DNA of 64,000 nucleotides from Bacteroidales bacterium (GTDB lineage: Bacteria; Bacteroidota; Bacteroidia; Bacteroidales; UBA4417), in NCBI GenBank assembly GCA_016707705.1, contig JADJHD010000001.1:405110-469109 (forward strand), given 5' to 3'. Numbering within the stretch: the stretch's first letter is position 1; each line of letters starts with the position of its first letter. Of this stretch, positions 18,453 through 29,125 are shown piece after piece. The notes below the pieces were generated by a model that had not been told where the DNA came from, made no database searches, and saw nothing but the letters and a program-made list of their open reading frames with translations. Position numbers and translations under genes: made by a program.

Positions 18453-19370
18453 TTAAAAATATCTTGGAGTCAGCATTCTTCTATTGAAAATATCCAGATC
18501 AAACCCGAGATGAATTTCGTGAGAACCCCTATTATAAAATTGAAGTGCATTAAACCACAAATCATAGGAATACCCAAGCCTGAGAAATTCAGTTACATTG
18601 AATTCTGTCATTAATGCAACTGCCTTTTCTGTACGATAAGAACACCCTACCAACAAAGAACTCATGATAAAGAAACTTGCATTTATATCCAGCTGTGGGG
18701 GACTATTCTTAACAAATTTTATAAGCATGGATGGCTGGAATCTCAATTGATTATTTAGAATAAAAGAAGCGCCTACCATCGTGTAAAGGTGGCGTAGCAA
18801 CTTTGTATATTGATTCCTGCCATTAACCCTGACAATGTTCATCTCATTTTGAAGCAATTCTTTGGATGAAAGGCCTAAATAGAATTTTTTGGTATAATAA
18901 TAAACTCCGAAATTGGCATCTGGCACTACCCTATTTTCAAACTGTGCATTCACAATTGGGTCTCCTGCATTAAAAGTCTTAACTTTTGACCAGAAAATAT
19001 CAGTGTATTTATAACCTGCTTGCAATCCAAATGAAAGTCTTGACTCAGGGAAAAGAACCTGGTATGCAAAGGTGGCAAGTGCTCCCTGGGTTATAGATGG
19101 GCCTATAATATCATTGTAAATATTCAACCCAATGCCTACATGAGGGTTACGCAGTATGCTATAAGCAGAGGCATACAAAGTTTTTGGCGCCCCGTTAACA
19201 TTAACCCATTGATACCGGTAAAGCACATTTATTTTAAGGTAATCGTGGCTTCCCGCGCAGGCAGGATTTATGGCTGATTTGTTGAAAATATATTGACTGA
19301 ACAGCGGATCTTGCTGAGCAAACAAATTTGTGGATAATACTATTAGAAAGGTTATCAGAATCTTTTTCAT
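18453..19370 (-). CDS. PorP/SprF family type IX secretion membrane protein
   Basis: The protein begins MKKILITFLIVLSTNLFAQQ, a signal peptide, followed by DPLFSQYIFNKSAINPACAGS, the hallmark N-terminus of PorP/SprF proteins, and a beta-barrel with about ten to fourteen strands. An upstream Met at 19442 is in frame, but the signal peptide places the start at 19370. SprF-type members are needed for secretion and attachment of SprB-type adhesins through the type IX system; each usually sits just downstream of its adhesin. Here the upstream neighbour on the same strand, 111 bases away, is the broken SprB-like gene, so this copy may have lost its client. Confidence 0.92.
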   Translation of the reverse strand: MKKILITFLIVLSTNLFAQQDPLFSQYIFNKSAINPACAGSHDYLKINVLYRYQWVNVNGAPKTLYASAYSILRNPHVGIGLNIYNDIIGPSITQGALATFAYQVLFPESRLSFGLQAGYKYTDIFWSKVKTFNAGDPIVNAQFENRVVPDANFGVYYYTKKFYLGLSSKELLQNEMNIVRVNGRNQYTKLLRHLYTMVGASFILNNQLRFQPSMLIKFVKNSPPQLDINASFFIMSSLLVGCSYRTEKAVALMTEFNVTEFLRLGYSYDLWFNALQFYNRGSHEIHLGFDLDIFNRRMLTPRYF

Positions 19371-19794
19371 ATAGGACTTTGATTTTTTAAAATTTGAAGA
19401 ATTTCCTGGCACTTTAGGTAAGATATTGAAGACACTCCCCACTTTCGTTTCAAGATATTAGAATATATTATGCTTGGCATCTCAGTTGTGCCCACCCTGG
19501 ACATAAATCCATCCGGTTCTTGATCCTTTATTTTTTACAGAAAGAATATAAAAATAAGTCCCATCAGGTACAGGCTCATTTTTATTATTAGTGCCATCCC
19601 ATACTGTAGTTGAATTATTATATCTGGTGAATTCACGAATCATATCTCCCCATCGATTCAAAACTATTACATTATTCTCTGGAAATTCTTCGATGCCTTC
19701 TATAATCCATAGATCGTTCAGATCATCTTTATTGGGAGAGATGAAATTGTAGATATTCAAAAGGCCAAGCTCAGTATGGAGAGTAAAAATATTT

Positions 19795-22650
19795 AAGCTA
19801 TCCGTCCCAGTGCAACCAGTATTATTATCCACAACCCTTAGATAGAAAGTTACATCATTGATAATATCAGATGAAACCGGATTATAGATAAAAGGATTAA
19901 CTAGCAGTTCATCAGGTTTCCAAAGCCATGAATAATCTCCCGATCCATTATTTGCCGTACCGGTTAGAGATACTGATGTTGATTCCTGAATGGTTTGATC
20001 TGCCCCAGCATTTACTTGTGGTGCTTTAACAATCTGTAGAGATATTTGGTCAAATATTTGCTTGCTTCCACATACAGGGTTGCCGGTAGCAGTTAATTTT
20101 AATTGGACATTTCCAACAAATCCATCTAAAGGAGTGAATGTTGGGGTTAACGAATTAATTCCTGTAAGTAAACCCGCAGTACTTGGGATCAACTCCCAGA
20201 TCATAGAATTATAATCAGTTACTGAAACTCCAGACGCAACATAGGTATTCTTCTCACAAATTATCGTGTCTTGTCCTGCATCAACCCGGGGATTTTTATT
20301 AATTGTTAATGATATATGATCTGACTGATTGGCACATGGTAGTATTCCAGTCAGTGTAAAGGTTAGTGTTACGTTGCCATTTGCGATATCAGTTGTCCCT
20401 GGGGTATAAATCGGGTTTAGTTTGGTAGGGTCATCAATCATCCCTGTCCCATTGGTAGTCCACATGCATGAAGAGTAATGTTGGGCAGTTATGTTGGTAA
20501 TTGCAACAGGAGTTGTATCACATGTTTCGATATTCTCCGATGAAGTATAAGTGACTGATGGAATTACCTCAAGCATTTTCTGGTCAACTCTATCTGGGCA
20601 CATTGGCAATCCGATTGCTTTAAGTGTTAGGATTATCATACCCGACTCTCCAGATGCAGGAGTATAAGACGGGGTTAGAGTATTTATACCAGTAAGTAAG
20701 CCTAAACCATCATGTGACCAGTGCAAAGCATCATATCCACTTGCTAAGGCATCTGTTATTGTATGAACTGATAAATTACAAATGGTATCATTATACCCAG
20801 CATTAATAATAGCCTCTCTATTTATTTGAAGAAATAGGGAATCCGTTGAATCATGGCAAAAAGACTGACTGCTAGATGTCACATTTAGGGCAACCAAACC
20901 ATTTTTAATATCAATAGGGCCTGGAATATACACTGGATTAAGGATTGCAGGATTACTAAAAAATCCATCACCAGAGGAATTCCAAAGGTAAGAAAGAGCC
21001 TGCTGGGAAGTTGCGCCGTCCACTGAATATGATCCAGTTTCGCAGATGATCGCATCAGGTCCAGCATTTACTACTGCCTGCCGAGAGATAAAAAGCATCA
21101 TTGAATCTGAAACGACTCCACATGCGGAACTGGATGTTTCCGTTAAATTTACGCTGCCAGCGATGATATCTGCAATACTAGGGGTATAAACCGGGTTCAG
21201 AATGTTGGCATTATCGAAGGTGCCTGTACCACTGCTTGTCCAGGAGTAGGAATTAGCATTTTATGCAGTGCCACATGCACATGTAGTCAACTGATTCCAC
21301 ATACATGATCATCTGCTCCTACATTTACCTCGGCATGGTTGATGATTTTAAGTACCATTGCATCAGAAATACCTACACAAGGTGCAACAGATGTGGCGTT
21401 AATAATTAGCGTAACAGAACCGTTGAGAATATCATTTACACTAGGAGTATAAACTGGGTTTAGCAAACTCGAATTGCTAAAGGACCCTGTACCACTGGTT
21501 GTCCAAATATAAGAAGTGGCATATTGGGATGTCGCCTCATTGAGTTGATATGATTCCATCTCGCAAATCGTGACATCTGGTCCGGCATTGATAAATGCCT
21601 GCCTGGTTATATAAAGAACCATCGCATCGGTAACAGTTCCACATAAGGATGAACCAGATTCAGTTAAGATTACACTACCGGATTCAATATCGCCAGTACT
21701 AGGAGTATATATCGGATTTAAAACATTTGTATTGTTGAAAACACCAGTGCCTGAAGTAGTCCAGAGAATAGAAGTCGCATATTGCGCTGATGATCCACTT
21801 AGATAATATGAACCTGAGGATTCACAAATATTAACATCCGGACCGGCATTCACTATTGCGAGGGAAACCATATGCAGAATCATGGCATCGGAAACACTAG
21901 AACATGGTGCCACAGAGGTTACATTAATCGTTAATGTAACATAACCGATAAGTATATCATCAGCACTTGGAAAATAAACTGGGTTCAATAGGGCTGGGTT
22001 ATTAAATGTCCCTGTACCACTGCTAGTCCATAAGTATGATGTTGCGAATTGAGCTGTGGCATTGGAGAGCATGAAGGTCTCATTATTGCAAATCGTGGCA
22101 TCAGGGCCAGCATCAATAACAGCCAGATGACTGATGTTCAAGATCATAGCATCGGATGCATTTCCACATGCTGCTGCAGAGATTGCTGATAAGGTAAGAA
22201 TAATACTCCCGGAAGAAATGTCAGCTAAGCTTGGCGTATATATCGGATTCAATAAAGAGGGATTATTAAAGGATCCCGTACCACTAGTGGTCCAAAAGTA
22301 GGAAGTGGCATACGTTGCACTAGCAGAACTAAGCGTAAAAGATGAATTTTGACATATACCAGCATCGGGACCTGCGCTTGCTGTTGATGAATGGTTAATG
22401 CTAAGAAGCATACCATCACTAGCAGGGTTACATGCAGATAAAGGAGTTGCTGTCAGAGTGAGGATTACAGATCCGATCTGAATATCTGCTATACTTGGCC
22501 AATATGTTGGATGTAATTGGGTAGGATCACTGAAAGTTCCTGTACCTGAAGTTGTCCATAACAGGGCGGAATAGTTTGCAGCAGAAGAATTCGCTAAGAA
22601 ATAAGTGTTGTTTTCACATATAGTTTCGTCCGGGCCTGCATATGCTGAAG
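19795..22650 (-). repeat. Tandem PKD-like domain repeats of the SprB-like gene
   Basis: About eleven copies of an 85-90-residue module are seen, each starting AGPDxxIC, followed by WTTSGTGxFxNPxxLNPxYTP, then GSVxLT and SDAMxLxI. In DNA the phrase CTGTACCACT recurs near 21223, 21490 and 22013 (and with one change near 22278), a period of about 267 bases. The later copies (nearest the C-terminus) are more divergent. The sixth copy contains the break at 21250-21300. Confidence 0.88.
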
Positions 22651-22659
22651 AACTGCCTT

Positions 22660-24065
22660 TCTATCAACCGGATTTTTGCAATAAATACATCCCTGCTTCC
22701 ACCGTTGAAAGAGGGATCAAATGCATTCCCTGTGACTGGAAGGTTAGAAGATCTAGTTTCTCCTATAATAGTGGCTGTATCACCATCCATCCAAACAGCG
22801 TTTGCAATATCTGAATCTGTGCCTCCAAAGTAAGTTGAGTATAGAACCTGGGAGCACTGGGAATCAAATTTTGTAATAAAACCATCACTAGTTCCCCCGT
22901 TAAAATTTGGACTGTAACCACAACTGGTAATTGGATAACCATAGGCAGCATAGCCCGAAAGAATAATATTATTGTTAGGATCAGTAGTTAGAGAATAACC
23001 GACATCTTCCCCTGGACTTCCAATATAAGTGGAAAACACCAAAGCACTAAATGTTGAATTCAATTTTGTCACAAATGCGTCAAAGGATCCACCTGAGTAG
23101 TTTGTTTTATAAGCTCCTGGAGTTGTTGGAAAACCTGTCCCGCAATTACCAGTAACGATCATCTGATTTTGATAATCAAGATTCAATAATCCTCCATATC
23201 CCCTGGGTATATCGTCAACACTGCTGCCCAGATAAGTAGAATAAAGCAAACTTGTCAATGTAGAGTTCAATTTTATAAGCACATAATCATTTTGCCCCCC
23301 ATTAAAAGTATTATCGTAAGCTCCTGAAATTATTGGGAACCCTCCCCCACTAGTTCCGTAAACATAATAATTACCAGAAGCATCAATTTTAAGATCATAC
23401 CCCCGATCAGAAGTCATACCACCAACCATGGTTGACATCAGGAGAGAACTTCCGGCGGCACTGAGCTTAGATACGAATATGTCATAAGAGCCGAATTCCG
23501 AATTACTTGTCTGGTATGCTCCTGAAGTTGTGGGGAAGTCACCATTGCTATACCCGCAGATATATATTTCCTGTGATGAATTTAATTCTAATCCTACAAT
23601 ATAATCCTCTGTATTGCTTGAAAAGGAACCCATATAGGTTGAAAAAATAAGACCATTGCCTACGCTGTTCAATTTAAATATAAAACCATCCCTATTACCA
23701 CCGAAATAAGTTTGAAAAGCCCCGCTTGTAACAGGGAAATTAGAACTAGTTGTATAACCGGTGACAACAATTTCATTACCTGGTGGGCATATTTTTATAT
23801 CTGTTACATAATCATTATCTGAACCTCCGACATAGGTAGATAAAAGGATTTGGGTTGCAGAAGGATTCATTTTTACTACAAATACATCTATCAATCCATG
23901 ATTTGTTGTGGAATAGGATCCTGAGGTGATAGGCAAATTCACACTAGTTGTTCTGCCGACAAAATAAAGGTTTCCCTGGGTATCTTTTATAATATTGCTT
24001 TGATATAAATAATCATCACCTGTTCCTCCAAAATAAGAAGAGTAGATTAACTGCGGATCAATGAT
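22660..24065 (-). repeat. SBBP repeats of the SprB-like gene
   Basis: Seven units of roughly 52-60 residues share the phrase L-x-Y/F-S-T-Y-x-G-G-x-x-x-D, for example LIYSSYFGGTGDDYLY, ILLSTYVGGSDNDYV and VLYSTYFGGTDSDIANA, followed by D-x-x-G-N-x-Y and a P-x-T-x-G-A-Y/F turn. This is the SBBP beta-propeller repeat found in Bacteroidota surface proteins. Confidence 0.85.
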
Positions 24066-24768
24066 TAGATCGTAATTATGATTATACCTTTTGATCTTAT
24101 ATGAAACTTCCCTTGTTTATTGACCTGAAATTTCGCACTAACATTTATTCTTTGCCCGTTAATAATTTGAAAAACCTCTGGAATCACTTCTTTAAATTCA
24201 AAGTCATCAATTTTATAAACAAGTTCCCCTTGCTTATTTACCCATATAATATCAATTCCTTTATACTTTAAGGATATATCTTCTATTCTCCCTCCAGGGT
24301 GTACCACAAAATCATTTTCTATGAATTGGTTTGTGGCATGGTAAACAAGATCTATTGAGCTATAGATATTCTCATATACGAGAGTTTGGAAGCTTGTTAC
24401 ATTACTTTTCCATTTGGAAGAATCGCGACCTATCAAGAAATTGATTTTGCCAGGCAAAATATCATTTTCTTTACAAAGGGCACTGGGGTTATAGTTCAGA
24501 AATTCAATATCCAGCGAAACTCTCATAGGATCTTCTGTTGATTTCGTATTTCCTTTCAGCAAAAACTGATGAACCACCTCTCCTTTCGCAAAATAAGATG
24601 AGGTTGAAGCTGTTTTTAGGCAGTAGTTGAAACGGGAGTCGAACTGACCGGTATTTTTAATAAAAAACCAGGCAAATTGATTCCTCCAGCATGAAGCTTT
24701 TGAAGGTAGAAGCTGGAAAAACAAATAACAGGTAATAAAAGTAATATTCTGATGGCTGACCGGTTCAT

Positions 24769-25569
24769 AATAGATGAGCGTTAAATATTAAATAATAAAG
24801 AATGAGGGTGGTTATCTTTTAACTTTCCGAAGCATTTAGCATTGGTTTGCATGGTGAACTTGCGTGTGGGAACATGCCTTGTGATCAGGCGATGCTAAAC
24901 AAAGTTATTATTTACTTTTACAATTTTGCTGATAAATTATAGTATTTCATCTGAGATTTTCGATAAGACTTTAACTAGTATTTATTAATTAAAAAGTAGC
25001 TTTACATTCTTTGAAATAATCAAATCTAGCTTAAATTTAGAAAACCTTACCAACTTTAATGTTTCATCGCGTTTTTGTATTGATTAAATTATTGGAGCCG
25101 AATCTCATTGCGTTGCAAAATGAAAATAACTTTAAAAAACAATCAGATTCAAGTTTGAGAAACATAATTGTACCTTTAATATATTGATTACCTTTAATGG
25201 GTTCTGACTCTAATATAAAATTTGCTTGCAAGTAACAAGTAACTAAGAATGAGAAGCAAAGAGGGAAAAGCATAAAGAAATGAATAGGATTTTTCATACA
25301 ATAAAATATATTCGTTCCAAAGTGATGCAAAAAACCAATTTGTTATTGTAATATATACAACCGATAAATTCTATAGGAATCAGTATTATATTTCTCCAAT
25401 TATTAAATCAACAATCTGAAACTGTTTAAATAAGAAAATTATATTGTTAACATATTTATTAAGCAAATATACAAAAGGAAGTATAATTCCAACAATGAAT
25501 CAAAAAAAAAACTAAACCAATGCTCTAAAATAAAAACTTAAATCTAATTCTAAAAACAAAGGAATACCT
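24769..25569. other. 801-base AT-rich gap
   Basis: Between YihY/BrkB and the SprB-like gene there is a long, very AT-rich stretch. It presumably holds the promoter of the SprB-like operon. The only open frame with a signal-peptide-like start is 25064-25297 on the minus strand. No RNA gene or mobile-element end is visible. Confidence 0.45.
25064..25297 (-). CDS. Possible small secreted peptide
   Basis: The frame encodes 77 residues starting MKNPIHFFMLFPLCFSFLV, which looks like a signal peptide, followed by a short tail rich in F, L and K with no recognised motif. Upstream on the minus strand, TTTG and TATATTTT are spaced 17 bases apart and end near the ATG, which could be a promoter. The codon use is that of AT-rich non-coding DNA as much as of a gene. 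It could be a decayed remnant or chance. Confidence 0.25.
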   Translation of the reverse strand: MKNPIHFFMLFPLCFSFLVTCYLQANFILESEPIKGNQYIKGTIMFLKLESDCFLKLFSFCNAMRFGSNNLINTKTR

Positions 25570-26517
25570 CTATTTCTTCCTCCTTTTAGCATTCTGTATA
25601 CTCACATTTAACTCAAATCCAATCAATACTATCATTGCATTGAAATAGATCCATATCATCACTATGATTAAGGTACCTATTGAACCATATAATGAATTGT
25701 AACTCGATAGATTGTTCACATAGTAATTAAATCCAACCGAGGAAGCTGCTGTTAGAATAGTTGCAAGACTTGATCCTGCTGAAATAAAACGAAACCTGCT
25801 TTTTCGGGCTGGCGCATAATAATACAGGAACGAAAATGCAAAGAATAACAATGCAAATGTTATAAGCCACTTTCCTGCTATTACCATATAATATGCAAAC
25901 ACATCCTTTAGAATTCCTTCTGCAGAAAGAAAATCAATAAAAACTGGCCCAAGTGTAATCAGGATGATTGCTAAAACAACCAATAACGAAAGAATTAGTA
26001 CCAAAAACAAAGACACCAATCTGATTAATATCCAGTTTCTGGTCTCAATATCATGATGGGTTTGATTGAATGATTCTATCAGACTATGTATTCCATTCGT
26101 AGAAAAATACAAAGCCATAATAAATCCTATTGATAACAATCCACCTCTGGGACGCTTAACTATGTCAAATAGGGTACCTTCAACTGCTTCATATGCTTTT
26201 TTGGGAAAGAGCCCCTGTATCAATTCCAATAACGAATCCTGAAAACCGGAAATTGGAATATAGGGTATGATTGTAAAGAAGAAAATTATTGCTGGAAATA
26301 ATGCCAGAAAAAAATTATAAGCAAAAGCCGCTGCCCTCATACTTAAGGATCCTCGCAATAAGCCTTTTACGAAAAATTCCCCGACATCATAAAGTGGAAT
26401 TCCATCAAAACCAGGCAGGATTACTTTTCTTAAATAGCGAATTATAGAAACCAACAATACACTATTGATGATCCAAAAATAGACCCTGTTTAAGTATTCT
26501 TGAAATCGAATTCTCAC
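25570..26517 (-). CDS. YihY/virulence factor BrkB family membrane protein
   Basis: The 315-residue protein has about six membrane segments and the family landmarks GLLRGSLSMRAAAFAYNFFLALFP (about residues 52-75), the central FSTNGIHSLIESFNQTHH, and SYNSLYGSIGTLIIVMIWIYFNAMIVLIGFELN near the C-terminus. It belongs to the family once mis-named ribonuclease BN; its role is not established, with transport across the inner membrane suggested. It is the last gene of a minus-strand run after nadC, 25 bases away. Confidence 0.92.
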   Translation of the reverse strand: MRIRFQEYLNRVYFWIINSVLLVSIIRYLRKVILPGFDGIPLYDVGEFFVKGLLRGSLSMRAAAFAYNFFLALFPAIIFFFTIIPYIPISGFQDSLLELIQGLFPKKAYEAVEGTLFDIVKRPRGGLLSIGFIMALYFSTNGIHSLIESFNQTHHDIETRNWILIRLVSLFLVLILSLLVVLAIILITLGPVFIDFLSAEGILKDVFAYYMVIAGKWLITFALLFFAFSFLYYYAPARKSRFRFISAGSSLATILTAASSVGFNYYVNNLSSYNSLYGSIGTLIIVMIWIYFNAMIVLIGFELNVSIQNAKRRKK

Positions 26518-26542
26518 AATAGTTAATCTAATAAGGATTTCC

Positions 26543-27376
26543 TTAAATTGCTTTTAAACTAAGATCAAGACTACTAATATGATGCGTTAGAGCACCTATA
26601 GAAACAAAATCAACACCACATTCAGCATATTCCCGAATCGTATCAAGCGTAATCCCACCTGATGCTTCAGTCTCATATCTTTTCCCAATTAACTCAACTG
26701 CCTTTCTTAAATCAGGATAAGCAAAATTATCCAGCATAATTCTATCTACTCCTCCTGTTTGAAGCACTTCTTGAACTTCTGTAAGGTTTCTGGTTTCTAT
26801 CTCTATATGCAATTTTAACCCGTTTTCCTTCAGATATCGACTGGTTGAGACGATAGCTTGGGATATTCCACCGGCAAAATCTACATGATTATCCTTAATT
26901 AATATCATATCATATAGTCCAAATCGATGATTCTCTCCCCCACCAATACGAACAGCCATCTTCTCAAGTTCTCTCAATAATGGTGTCGTTTTTCTTGTAT
27001 CAAGAATCCTTGTTGGTAAATCCTTAATTCTATCAGCCAATACTCTGGTTTGTGTTGCAATTCCGCTCATCCTCTGCATGAAGTTTAATACCGTCCGCTC
27101 TGCAGTCAATAATGATGCCGATGGACCTCCAACTTCAAAGACAATATCTCCAGGTTTAACCTCTTCCCCATCCTGAATAAACAATTCCAGTTTTATTGAG
27201 GAATCCAAGGCTAAAAAGACTTTTCTCGCAATATCAACCCCAGCAATTATCCCCTTCTCCTTAACCAATAATTTTGCCTTCCCCAAATGGTTCTTTGGAA
27301 CTGTTGATAGTGTTGTATGATCTCCTGCCCCAATATCCTCCTGAAGACTGGCGGCAATAACTTCGTCTATCGTCAC
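26543..27376 (-). CDS. nadC: Nicotinate-nucleotide pyrophosphorylase (carboxylating)
   Basis: NadC converts quinolinate and PRPP to nicotinate mononucleotide in de novo NAD synthesis. The family blocks are present: EDIGAGDHTTLS at the N-terminus, ERTVLNFMQRMSGIATQTR, RILDTRKTTPLLRELEKMAVRIGGGENHRFGL, DNHVDFAGG, EIETRN, IMLDNF and ASGGITLDTIREYAECGVDFVSIGALTH. A GTG at 27376 gives a normal 277 residues; an upstream in-frame TTG at 27454 would overlap the DUF4783 gene by 47 bases and add a non-conserved tail. It follows the DUF4783 gene, a common Bacteroidota arrangement. Confidence 0.95.
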   Translation of the reverse strand: MTIDEVIAASLQEDIGAGDHTTLSTVPKNHLGKAKLLVKEKGIIAGVDIARKVFLALDSSIKLELFIQDGEEVKPGDIVFEVGGPSASLLTAERTVLNFMQRMSGIATQTRVLADRIKDLPTRILDTRKTTPLLRELEKMAVRIGGGENHRFGLYDMILIKDNHVDFAGGISQAIVSTSRYLKENGLKLHIEIETRNLTEVQEVLQTGGVDRIMLDNFAYPDLRKAVELIGKRYETEASGGITLDTIREYAECGVDFVSIGALTHHISSLDLSLKAI

Positions 27377-27407
27377 TGTAAGATGTATTAATGATTGCTG
27401 TTGGACA

Positions 27408-27815
27408 TTATTCAGATTCAATTTGAATTTGCTGAATAAGCATTTGATTTTCAAATGGTTTTAGCAGGATATATGTCTTATAAGACTTATTATTGCTCTT
27501 ATAGGTGCCAATCATAAATAAAGCACCTCCGGAAGAAGAACCTTTCTGATCTATTACAAATGAAGAAGGCGGATTCTTACTGAAAAAGTCTTTCATAATC
27601 AATTCTGACTGCACCTTACTGAAAGTCCCTTCCTTAGTTGGCAAACTGATTTCAATTGTTGAACTGAAATATGTAGCTAACACTTTTGAGTTACCTGAGC
27701 GAAGAGCAGCAGCAATATTGTCTTGAATTCCAGGTATCGTTACTGTTTCTGAGTAACTTAACACATTTCCAAAGAATAGCATTCCAAGGAAAAGAATTAA
27801 CGATTTTTTTTTCAT
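27408..27815 (-). CDS. DUF4783 domain-containing secreted protein
   Basis: The mature protein of about 115 residues follows a signal peptide (MKKKSLILFLGMLFFGNVLSYS). The pattern IAAALRSGNSKVLATYFSSTIEISLPTKEG and MKDFFSKNPPSSFVIDQKGS, with a final GTYKSNNKSYKTYILLKP, fits the NTF2-like DUF4783 family, which is restricted to Bacteroidota and often precedes nadC. Function is unknown. An upstream in-frame Met exists, but the signal peptide marks 27815 as the start. Confidence 0.85.
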   Translation of the reverse strand: MKKKSLILFLGMLFFGNVLSYSETVTIPGIQDNIAAALRSGNSKVLATYFSSTIEISLPTKEGTFSKVQSELIMKDFFSKNPPSSFVIDQKGSSSGGALFMIGTYKSNNKSYKTYILLKPFENQMLIQQIQIESE

Positions 27816-27900
27816 GTTGAAATTTAGAACTCGCACAAATATACAATAATCGAACCATAAATATCGGGCTTTATTGGGCTTCCTGCGCTGACTGAATCAG

Positions 27901-27908
27901 TATCTTTG
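27901..27908 (+). promoter_or_regulatory. -7 promoter element for rlmH
   Basis: TATCTTTG is a perfect Bacteroidota -7 element and ends 15 bases before the ATG at 27924. It overlaps a TTG at 27906 that would otherwise be read as a start, which shows the true start is the later ATG. A TTG 24 bases upstream (27874-27876) is a poor-spaced -33 candidate. Confidence 0.55.
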
Positions 27909-27923
27909 CCAAAAATAGTTCAT

Positions 27924-28397
27924 ATGAACCTCACGATACTGATGATAGGCAAGACCGCTGATTCGTACCTGCAAACAGGTATCGAGATTTTCACAAAAAG
28001 AATACAACACTATTTGAGCATTCGCCTGAATATTATTCCAGATCTAAAAGACCGAAAAAACCTTTCTGCCAGCCAAGTGAAAGAAAAAGAGGCAATCCTC
28101 CTTATGAAGGAATTAACTTATGCTTCTACTATTGTACTTTTAGACGAAAATGGTTCTCTTTATTCTTCCGTTGAGTTTTCCAACTTCTTCCAGAAACAAA
28201 TGAATTCTGGCACAAAGGAGTTGTTTTTTGTTATCGGTGGAGCTTATGGAGTGGATGAATCCATCAAAAAGAAGGCACATTTTACTATTTCATTATCCAA
28301 AATGACATTTACCCACCAAATGATCCGCTTGCTTTTAACAGAACAAATATATCGCTCAATGACTATTTTGAAGAATGAACAGTATCACAACGAATAG
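27924..28397 (+). CDS. rlmH: 23S rRNA (pseudouridine1915-N3)-methyltransferase
   Basis: RlmH is a small SPOUT methyltransferase that modifies pseudouridine 1915 in helix 69 of 23S rRNA. Of 157 residues, the usual length, the diagnostic blocks are VLLDENGSLYSSVEFSNFF, ELFFVIGGAYGVDESIKKKAHFTISLSKMTFTHQMIRLLLTEQIYRSMTILKNEQYHNE, with the C-terminal knot and the final YHNE hydroxyl-His cluster. ATG 27924 follows a promoter that excludes the upstream TTG. It is followed by rdgB 33 bases later. Confidence 0.97.
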   Translation: MNLTILMIGKTADSYLQTGIEIFTKRIQHYLSIRLNIIPDLKDRKNLSASQVKEKEAILLMKELTYASTIVLLDENGSLYSSVEFSNFFQKQMNSGTKELFFVIGGAYGVDESIKKKAHFTISLSKMTFTHQMIRLLLTEQIYRSMTILKNEQYHNE

Positions 28398-28430
28398 TCT
28401 AGTAATCAATCAAATTATATTACTGATTTT

Positions 28431-29012
28431 ATGAAGTCTCTTGTCATTGCGTCCAACAATCAACATAAGATTGAAGAAATATCACCCCTTATCTCTGACC
28501 ATTTCAAATTACTATCTTTATATGATATAGGTTTTGATGCCGAGCTTGAAGAAACAGCTTCCACCCTGGAAGGAAATGCGCTAATGAAAGCAGAAGCAAT
28601 CTTCTCAAAATTTAAATCAGACTGTTTCGCAGATGATACCGGCCTTGAAATAGAAGCTTTGGATGGACGACCTGGGGTATATTCTGCTCGTTATTCCGGA
28701 ACCGCTCATGACTCCGAGGCTAATATGAAAAAGGTCCTGACAGAAATGGATGGCAAAACAAATCGCAATGCAAGATTTCGGACAGTTATTTGCTTAATAA
28801 TTGAAGGTAAGTTTCACTATTTCGAAGGTATTGTAAACGGAATCCTTACTAGTTCACCCAAAGGAAATCAAGGATTCGGATATGATCCTATTTTTCAACC
28901 CATTGGCTTTTCAAACACATTTGCTGAAATGGATTTACAAACGAAAAATCAAATATCTCACCGGGCTATTGCTGTTCAGAAGTTGGTGAAATTCTTGAAT
29001 AGTCAGAAGTAA
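28431..29012 (+). CDS. rdgB: Non-canonical purine NTP pyrophosphatase (RdgB/HAM1)
   Basis: This enzyme hydrolyses dITP, XTP and ITP to monophosphates and keeps them out of nucleic acids. The 193-residue protein starts LVIASNNQHKIEEI, has the family blocks ETASTLEGNALMKA, FADDTGLEIEALDGRPGVYSARYSG, GNQGFGYDPIFQPIG and FAEMDLQTKNQISHRAIA, matching HAM1 over its whole length. It is downstream of rlmH and probably co-transcribed. Confidence 0.97.
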   Translation: MKSLVIASNNQHKIEEISPLISDHFKLLSLYDIGFDAELEETASTLEGNALMKAEAIFSKFKSDCFADDTGLEIEALDGRPGVYSARYSGTAHDSEANMKKVLTEMDGKTNRNARFRTVICLIIEGKFHYFEGIVNGILTSSPKGNQGFGYDPIFQPIGFSNTFAEMDLQTKNQISHRAIAVQKLVKFLNSQK

Positions 29013-29125
29013 TTATAGAAAATACTCATATAACTACTTGATTATAAATACAATTGGCCTAAGGAGATGTAATTAACTCTTCTTGTACCTAACAAATCCC
29101 ATGTGAAGTTGGAACTATATATCAG

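Larger units (their letters stand above)
19482..24768 (-). pseudogene. SprB-like T9SS surface protein, multiply frameshifted
   Basis: Read across frames, this is one gene. A signal peptide starts at ATG 24768 (MNRSAIRILLLLPVICFSSF). It is followed by an SBBP-type N-terminal domain (FIKNTGQFDSRFNYCLK to about 24100), seven SBBP repeats, about eleven PKD-like repeats, and a gliding-motility-type C-terminal domain (NFISPNKDDLNDLW to VPDGTYFYILSVK) that directs type IX export (type B). Frame breaks are at 24654-24667, at the T run 24089-24092, near 22640-22660, and in 21250-21300, where no single frame is open. Each break restores the domain sequence when bridged. It would be a large cell-surface adhesin. 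Open frames are 24065-24724, 22614 to about 24088, 21287 to about 22650, and 19482 to about 21260. Confidence 0.85.

Noticed and set aside
19795..22650. CRISPR-like periodic DNA
   Set aside because: The period of about 267 bases and coding of a conserved protein module show it is a domain repeat, not a CRISPR array.
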